Positions 60,298-64,000 of a DNA stretch of 64,000 nucleotides are shown piece by piece. Within the stretch, counting starts at the first letter, position 1; every line of letters starts with the position of its first letter. Made by a program: the position numbers and the translations under genes. This stretch comes from Christensenella intestinihominis (GTDB taxonomy: Bacteria; Bacillota; Clostridia; Christensenellales; Christensenellaceae). The notes under the pieces were generated by a model, which saw nothing but the letters and a program-made list of their open reading frames with translations, did not search any database and had not been told where the DNA came from. Where the stretch lies: assembly GCF_001678845.1 (NCBI RefSeq), contig NZ_MAIQ01000006.1, positions 62,001 through 126,000 on the forward strand. The letters run 5' to 3'.

Positions 60298-60732
60298 GTG
60301 CAGTCGGAACGTTTTATCGAAAATTTATTTGCGGTTTTACCATACTGGCACTACAAAATTGTGAAGCCGTTCGGCGCTTTGCTGAAGGCGCAAATGGGCA
60401 TGGAGGCCTATTACTGCCTGCAGACGCTTCGCCAGTGCGGCTCAATGACCATGACGGAGCTCGCCGGGCGGCTGAAAATCACAAAGCAGCAGGCCACCAA
60501 AACAGTGGAAAAGCTTTATGAAAAAAATTTTGTCAGCAGGATTTATGGGGAACGGGACAGGCGGTTTATCCATATTAAGATCACGGAGGAAGGACGCAGG
60601 TATCTGGAAGGTATTTTCCGCCAGGATGAAAACCTTGTGGAAAGGCTGGAGGAGAAAATAGGGAAAGAGGACGTAAAGGCCCTTGGAGAAGCGGTGGAAA
60701 CGCTGCTCCGGGTCTTGCCGAAAGTGGATTAG
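60298..60732 (+). CDS. MarR-family transcriptional regulator
   Basis: 144 residues from a GTG with GGGAGG 7 bases upstream. The winged helix includes MTMTELAGRLKITKQQATKTVEKLYEKNFVSR and the wing ERDRRFIHIKITEEG. Dimer helices lie at both ends. It likely represses the divergent FUSC-like exporter and itself through the adjacent palindrome. ogt follows 9 bases later. Confidence 0.92.
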   Translation: MQSERFIENLFAVLPYWHYKIVKPFGALLKAQMGMEAYYCLQTLRQCGSMTMTELAGRLKITKQQATKTVEKLYEKNFVSRIYGERDRRFIHIKITEEGRRYLEGIFRQDENLVERLEEKIGKEDVKALGEAVETLLRVLPKVD

Positions 60733-60741
60733 GAGGGGCCG

Positions 60742-61242
60742 ATGAAACAGGCATATTTTTACGGGACACGCCTTGGCAGGATTGGGATTGCCGGGGAAGG
60801 GGATTATGTTACAAATATATTTTTTGGAGGCACGGTGCGTCCGGAATCCTTTGAGGAGCGGGAAACGCCGCTTTTAAAACGTGCCGCGGAGGAGATAAAA
60901 GAGTATCTGGACAGGAAACGGATGATGTTTGATATACCGCTTTTACCGGCGGGAACGGAATTTGAGAGGGCGGTGTGGGACGCGCTGCTGGAAATTCCTT
61001 TCGGGGAAACGCGGACCTATGGACAAATCGCGGAGCGGATCGGACGCCCAAAGGCGTGCCGCGCCGTCGGCCGGGCCAACGGCAGGAATCCGATTTCGAT
61101 CCTGATTCCCTGCCACCGCGTGATTGGCGCGGGTGGCGCGCTCACCGGATATGCGGGCGGCCTCGACATGAAAAGGGAATTGCTGGACATTGAAAAAATT
61201 TCCTGTAAAGAAACTTGCGGCCGGGTACAAAAGACATTATAA
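60742..61242 (+). CDS. ogt: Methylated-DNA-protein-cysteine methyltransferase
   Basis: 166 residues. Active-site IPCHRVIG holds the acceptor Cys; GETRTYGQIAERIGRP is the helix-turn-helix; and the AVGRANGRNPI Asn hinge region is intact. It removes methyl groups from O6-methylguanine in a one-use reaction. The ATG at 60742 follows GGAGGGGCCG. It lies 9 bases after marR, so its level may follow the same regulator. Confidence 0.95.
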   Translation: MKQAYFYGTRLGRIGIAGEGDYVTNIFFGGTVRPESFEERETPLLKRAAEEIKEYLDRKRMMFDIPLLPAGTEFERAVWDALLEIPFGETRTYGQIAERIGRPKACRAVGRANGRNPISILIPCHRVIGAGGALTGYAGGLDMKRELLDIEKISCKETCGRVQKTL

Positions 61243-61271
61243 TCAAAGAAAAGGAATCGGGAGGCAATCCT

Positions 61272-62249
61272 ATGTATGATGTGACGGCGATTGGGGAAGT
61301 GTTGATTGATTTTACACCGGATGGGGTAAACGAGCAGGGAATCGCCCGGTTTGCGCGGAACCCGGGAGGCGCGCCGGCAAACGTGCTTGCCATGAACGCG
61401 AAGCTTGGCGGCAGGACGGCCTTTATTGGCAAGGTAGGCCGGGATGATTTCGGGAAATTCCTGGTGAGTGTCCTCGAAGGAAGCGGAATCGATACGAGGG
61501 GCGTCGTAATGGACGCGGACGTCAACACGACGATTGCGTTTGTGCAGCTGAATGAATTTGGCGACAGGTCGTTCAGTTTTTACCGGAAGCCGGGGGCGGA
61601 CATGATGCTCCGGGAAGATGAGCTCTTGTGGGATATTATTTCGGACAGCCATATTTTCCATTATGGGTCGATTTCGTTTACGGACGATCCGTGCCGGGCG
61701 GCGGCGCACGCCGCAATCCGCTATGCGAAGGACAAGGGCAAGCTTATGAGCTATGATCCCAATTACAGGCCGTTTTTGTGGGACGAGGAAGAGCGGGCTG
61801 TAAAAGAAATCATGAACGGGCTTCCGATGGCGGATATCCTGAAGGTATCGGAGGAGGAAATGCTGCTGCTTACCGGGGAAACCGACCTTGAAACGGGTGC
61901 GCGGAAGCTGAGGGAACAGGGGCCCGGGCTGGTGCTCGTATCGCGCGGCGAATTTGGGTCTTTTTACTGCGCGGCCTGCGGAACGGGGCAGATGCCGGCG
62001 TTCCGGGTCAGCGTGGTGGATACGACGGGATCGGGCGATGCGTTCCTTGGAGCGGTGCATTACCGCCTGAAGGACAGGAGCGCGGAGGAGCTGGACAAGC
62101 TGACAAAAGAGGAGCTTGACGATATTCTTGATTTTGCAAATGCGGCGGGCGGCCTTACGGCCACAAAACGCGGGGCGATTCCATCCATGCCTACGCTCGA
62201 TGAAATCGAGGAGTGCCGGAAAAACGTGCCGAGGGCAGAATGTAAATAA
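61272..62249 (+). CDS. PfkB-family sugar kinase (fructokinase-like)
   Basis: 325 residues. The start AIGEVLIDFTPDG and GGAPANVLAMNAKLGG, with the C-terminal VDTTGSGDAFLGAVHY (anion hole and catalytic Asp), are typical of bacterial fructokinases. It phosphorylates fructose or a close sugar with ATP. I chose the ATG at 61272 (GGGAGG upstream). It follows ogt by 29 bases and is followed by a terminator. Confidence 0.9.
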   Translation: MYDVTAIGEVLIDFTPDGVNEQGIARFARNPGGAPANVLAMNAKLGGRTAFIGKVGRDDFGKFLVSVLEGSGIDTRGVVMDADVNTTIAFVQLNEFGDRSFSFYRKPGADMMLREDELLWDIISDSHIFHYGSISFTDDPCRAAAHAAIRYAKDKGKLMSYDPNYRPFLWDEEERAVKEIMNGLPMADILKVSEEEMLLLTGETDLETGARKLREQGPGLVLVSRGEFGSFYCAACGTGQMPAFRVSVVDTTGSGDAFLGAVHYRLKDRSAEELDKLTKEELDDILDFANAAGGLTATKRGAIPSMPTLDEIEECRKNVPRAECK

Positions 62250-62255
62250 GGTTAA

Positions 62256-62293
62256 AAAAAAGAACTGCAACCCTATGGCTGCAGTTCTTTTTT
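62256..62293. terminator. Bidirectional terminator
   Basis: AAAAAAGAACTGCA and its complement form a 14-bp stem with a ten-base loop; A and T flanks serve both converging genes. Confidence 0.9.
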
Positions 62294-62307
62294 GAAATGA
62301 AAAATAC

Positions 62308-63102
62308 TTATTGAGTGGTAATTTCTTTTTCCTTTGCATATTCATATGCGCGGTATGGATTCTGGACCTTGAAAAAGCCGCCGTCCACACCGATGATCTC
62401 TCCCGTGACGTATCCCGCGCCGGGGGAGGTCAGGAAACAAACGAGCGCGGCCGCGTCTTCGCCGTTTCCAAAACGCTGGAGGGCGATTTGCTTTACCTGC
62501 ACGTCGCCGCGTTCTACGATCATGGAATCCGTCATGTCCGTATGAATGATGCCCGGGGCATAGGCGTTTACGGTAATTCCATAGGGGGCGAGTTCGCCCG
62601 CCGCCGTTTTTGTCATCATGTCGATACCGGCCTTGCTGGCCGCGTAAGCAATGAGCCCGCAATCGGCAAATGTGCTCGAAATAGAGGAAGCATTGGCAAT
62701 CCGTCCGTAATGGTTCTTCTTCATATAGGGAACGCATGCCTGGATCATATGCAGCTGCCCCTTAAAATTGGTGTTGAACACACGGTCGAAATATTCATCC
62801 GTAATGTCCTCGATGAAGCAAAAATCAAAGATACCGGCATTGTTCACTAAAATATCGATCCTGTCGTGTTTACCGCCTATTTTCCGCACGGCGCAGTCTA
62901 CCGAGGATTTATCGGAAACGTCACATTGGACGACCTCCGATTCGGGAGAATAATTTCTCATTTTCCCAAGCGTTTCCTGTGCGCTTTTTTCATCCGAACG
63001 GTACAGCGCGAAAACGATATTTCCCTCCCGGGCAAGGCCGATGCTGATAGCCTGGCCCATGCCGCGTGTTCCGCCCGTTACAATTGCTACCCTTTTTTCC
63101 AT
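62308..63102 (-). CDS. Short-chain dehydrogenase/reductase
   Basis: 264 residues. Cofactor motif TGGTRGMGQAIS, NNAG, catalytic Ser region NASSIS and YAASKAG, then GVDGGFF. FabG-like classical SDR; substrate unknown. I chose the ATG at 63102, with AAAGGGGTG upstream. It is divergent from the ROK regulator gene, which may control it. Confidence 0.88.
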   Translation of the reverse strand: MEKRVAIVTGGTRGMGQAISIGLAREGNIVFALYRSDEKSAQETLGKMRNYSPESEVVQCDVSDKSSVDCAVRKIGGKHDRIDILVNNAGIFDFCFIEDITDEYFDRVFNTNFKGQLHMIQACVPYMKKNHYGRIANASSISSTFADCGLIAYAASKAGIDMMTKTAAGELAPYGITVNAYAPGIIHTDMTDSMIVERGDVQVKQIALQRFGNGEDAAALVCFLTSPGAGYVTGEIIGVDGGFFKVQNPYRAYEYAKEKEITTQ

Positions 63103-63277
63103 CACTGGCACCCCTTTAATAATTAAATAGCTTTTTTAAAACTGATTTACTTATCTTGCGTTCATAGTATCACTGCTTTTTTTCCATGTCAAGAAGAATT
63201 CTGCAAATCGGTGGAATTTTTTGGACGGAAGGAAATATTTTCGTGAAAATTCATGTGAAAAAATTATCAAAAATAGG

Positions 63278-63321
63278 TTGAAATTGAAGAAAAACTATAT
63301 TATACTCGAAATGATAGTTTT
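63278..63321 (+). promoter_or_regulatory. ROK gene promoter with overlapping inverted repeat
   Basis: TTGAAA at 63278-63283 and TATACT at 63301-63306, 17-base spacing. AAAACTAT (63291-63298) and ATAGTTTT (63314-63321) form an inverted repeat around the -10 box, a likely site for autoregulation by the ROK protein. Confidence 0.6.
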
Positions 63322-63356
63322 ATAAAACGCTTTTAAAAAATAAGGATGGATGAGCG

Positions 63357-64000
63357 ATGGAACAGGGAAAGTCCGGAATGGACATTAAGGGGATGAACCG
63401 AAAAAAAATATATGAGTTTTTACGGAAGGGCAGGTCGGTATCCAAGCAGGATATTGTTTATGCGCTTCAGCTGAGCCTGCCTACGGTAACGCAGAATTTG
63501 CAGGAATTGCAGGAGAAGGGGCTCCTCGATACGGCGGGAAAGATCGGAAACACGGGCGGACGGAACGCGACGGCGTTTACATTCATCAGCGACGCAAAGG
63601 TGGCGGTCGGGATCGATATCCAAAAGCACCACAGCACGGTTGTGGTCGTCGACCTGGATGGTAAGGTGATCGAAACATTAAGGAAGCAGGTAGATTTTTC
63701 CATGACGGATGAATATTACCGCAAGCTTGGTGAGGCGGTCGGCGAAATTGTGGAAAAGACCCGTACCGATCCCCAAAAGGTTTTGGGCGTCGGACTGGGC
63801 GTGCCCGGGCTGATTTCCGGGGATGGGCAGGAGGTTGTTTACGGGCGTATTCTAAACTTTACCGGGGAAACCTGCGCTAATTTTTCCAAATATATCCCTT
63901 ACCGGTCCTTGCTTTATAACGACGCAAACGCCGCGGGCTTTGCGGAAATCTGGTCTCTGCACAATATCGAAAATGCTTTCTATATCTGCCTGAGCAACAA
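63357..64000 (+). CDS. ROK-family transcriptional regulator (3' end beyond window)
   Basis: 214 codons are visible. A winged helix (about 10-75: SKQDIVYALQLSLPTVTQNL) is followed by the ROK sugar-kinase-like fold, with VAVGIDIQKHHSTVVVVDL, GVGLGVPGLIS and NDANAAGFAE. This is the XylR/NagC type, which binds sugars or sugar phosphates and represses sugar genes. The ATG at 63357 follows AAGGATG. The frame is open to the window end. Confidence 0.92.
   Translation, partial: MEQGKSGMDIKGMNRKKIYEFLRKGRSVSKQDIVYALQLSLPTVTQNLQELQEKGLLDTAGKIGNTGGRNATAFTFISDAKVAVGIDIQKHHSTVVVVDLDGKVIETLRKQVDFSMTDEYYRKLGEAVGEIVEKTRTDPQKVLGVGLGVPGLISGDGQEVVYGRILNFTGETCANFSKYIPYRSLLYNDANAAGFAEIWSLHNIENAFYICLSN

Noticed and set aside
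61017-62390. Long minus-strand open frame opposite ogt and the PfkB kinase gene (457 codons)
   Set aside because: It covers two well-supported plus-strand genes and their terminator; composition is that of a shadow frame.

Overview
The window looks like chromosome from a Gram-positive gut-type Clostridia bacterium of moderate GC, roughly 50% by eye. Supporting signs are the SCIFF peptide and its radical SAM maturase, strong AGGAGG ribosome binding sites with frequent GTG/TTG starts, a sortase-type surface protein, a ribosome-protecting ABC-F gene with a leader attenuator, and an RNHCP protein. Christensenellaceae or a neighbouring family is a plausible guess, but no single gene proves it.

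Layout. 0-5.3 kb: start of feoA (minus) behind DtxR-like operators, two small membrane proteins and a heterodimeric ABC exporter. 5.4-8.7 kb: a minus-strand NHEJ operon (ku, stand-alone ATP-dependent ligase, LigD phosphoesterase-polymerase). 8.9-10.1 kb: argG. 10.3-15.4 kb: ruvC-ruvA-lipoprotein-ruvB-queA-EFR1 ferredoxin-membrane protein. 15.4-17.5 kb: a YeiH-type exporter divergent from a LysR regulator. 17.7-28.8 kb: a sugar locus with a LacI-solute-binding-protein fusion regulator, split transketolase, ureidoglycolate-lyase-like cupin, SDR, ribose-type ABC importer and FGGY kinase. 28.9-30.7 kb: Lsa/CplR-like ABC-F gene with a textbook uORF attenuator. 30.7-34.7 kb: tgt, yajC, SCIFF peptide and maturase, gamma carbonic anhydrase. 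34.8-38.6 kb: putP, pirin, nucleoside hydrolase, a small protein.

38.7-41.6 kb: tRNA-Pro(GGG) followed by an AT-rich accessory patch. The patch holds a possible recombinase remnant, a DUF5343 gene coupled to a HEPN-like TIGR02391 gene, and a lipoprotein that looks like the tail of a BlaR1/M56 protein. 41.7-44.3 kb: a large FN3/InlB-repeat surface protein. 44.6-48.6 kb: tag, RNHCP protein with a uORF leader, and luxE-luxC without luciferase genes. 48.7-52.4 kb: a possible small protein, an M-box Mg2+ riboswitch, further small leader ORFs and mgtA. 52.5-59 kb: a tandem-GntR regulator, then Hpt, REC-HD-GYP-GGDEF and hybrid kinase genes. 59-64 kb: a FUSC-like exporter divergent from marR-ogt-pfkB, an SDR, and the start of a ROK regulator running off the end.

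How the genes work together. The sugar locus reads as one pathway: uptake, redox conversion, phosphorylation and entry to the pentose phosphate pathway, under a regulator that may sense ligand with two binding modules. Several genes are controlled by leader RNA (ABC-F, mgtA, possibly RNHCP). DNA repair is well represented (Ku/LigD, RuvABC, Tag, Ogt). The strongest unusual items are the ABC-F attenuator, the DUF5343-HEPN pair beside the tRNA, the LacI-SBP fusion, the tandem GntR protein and the orphan LuxEC pair.
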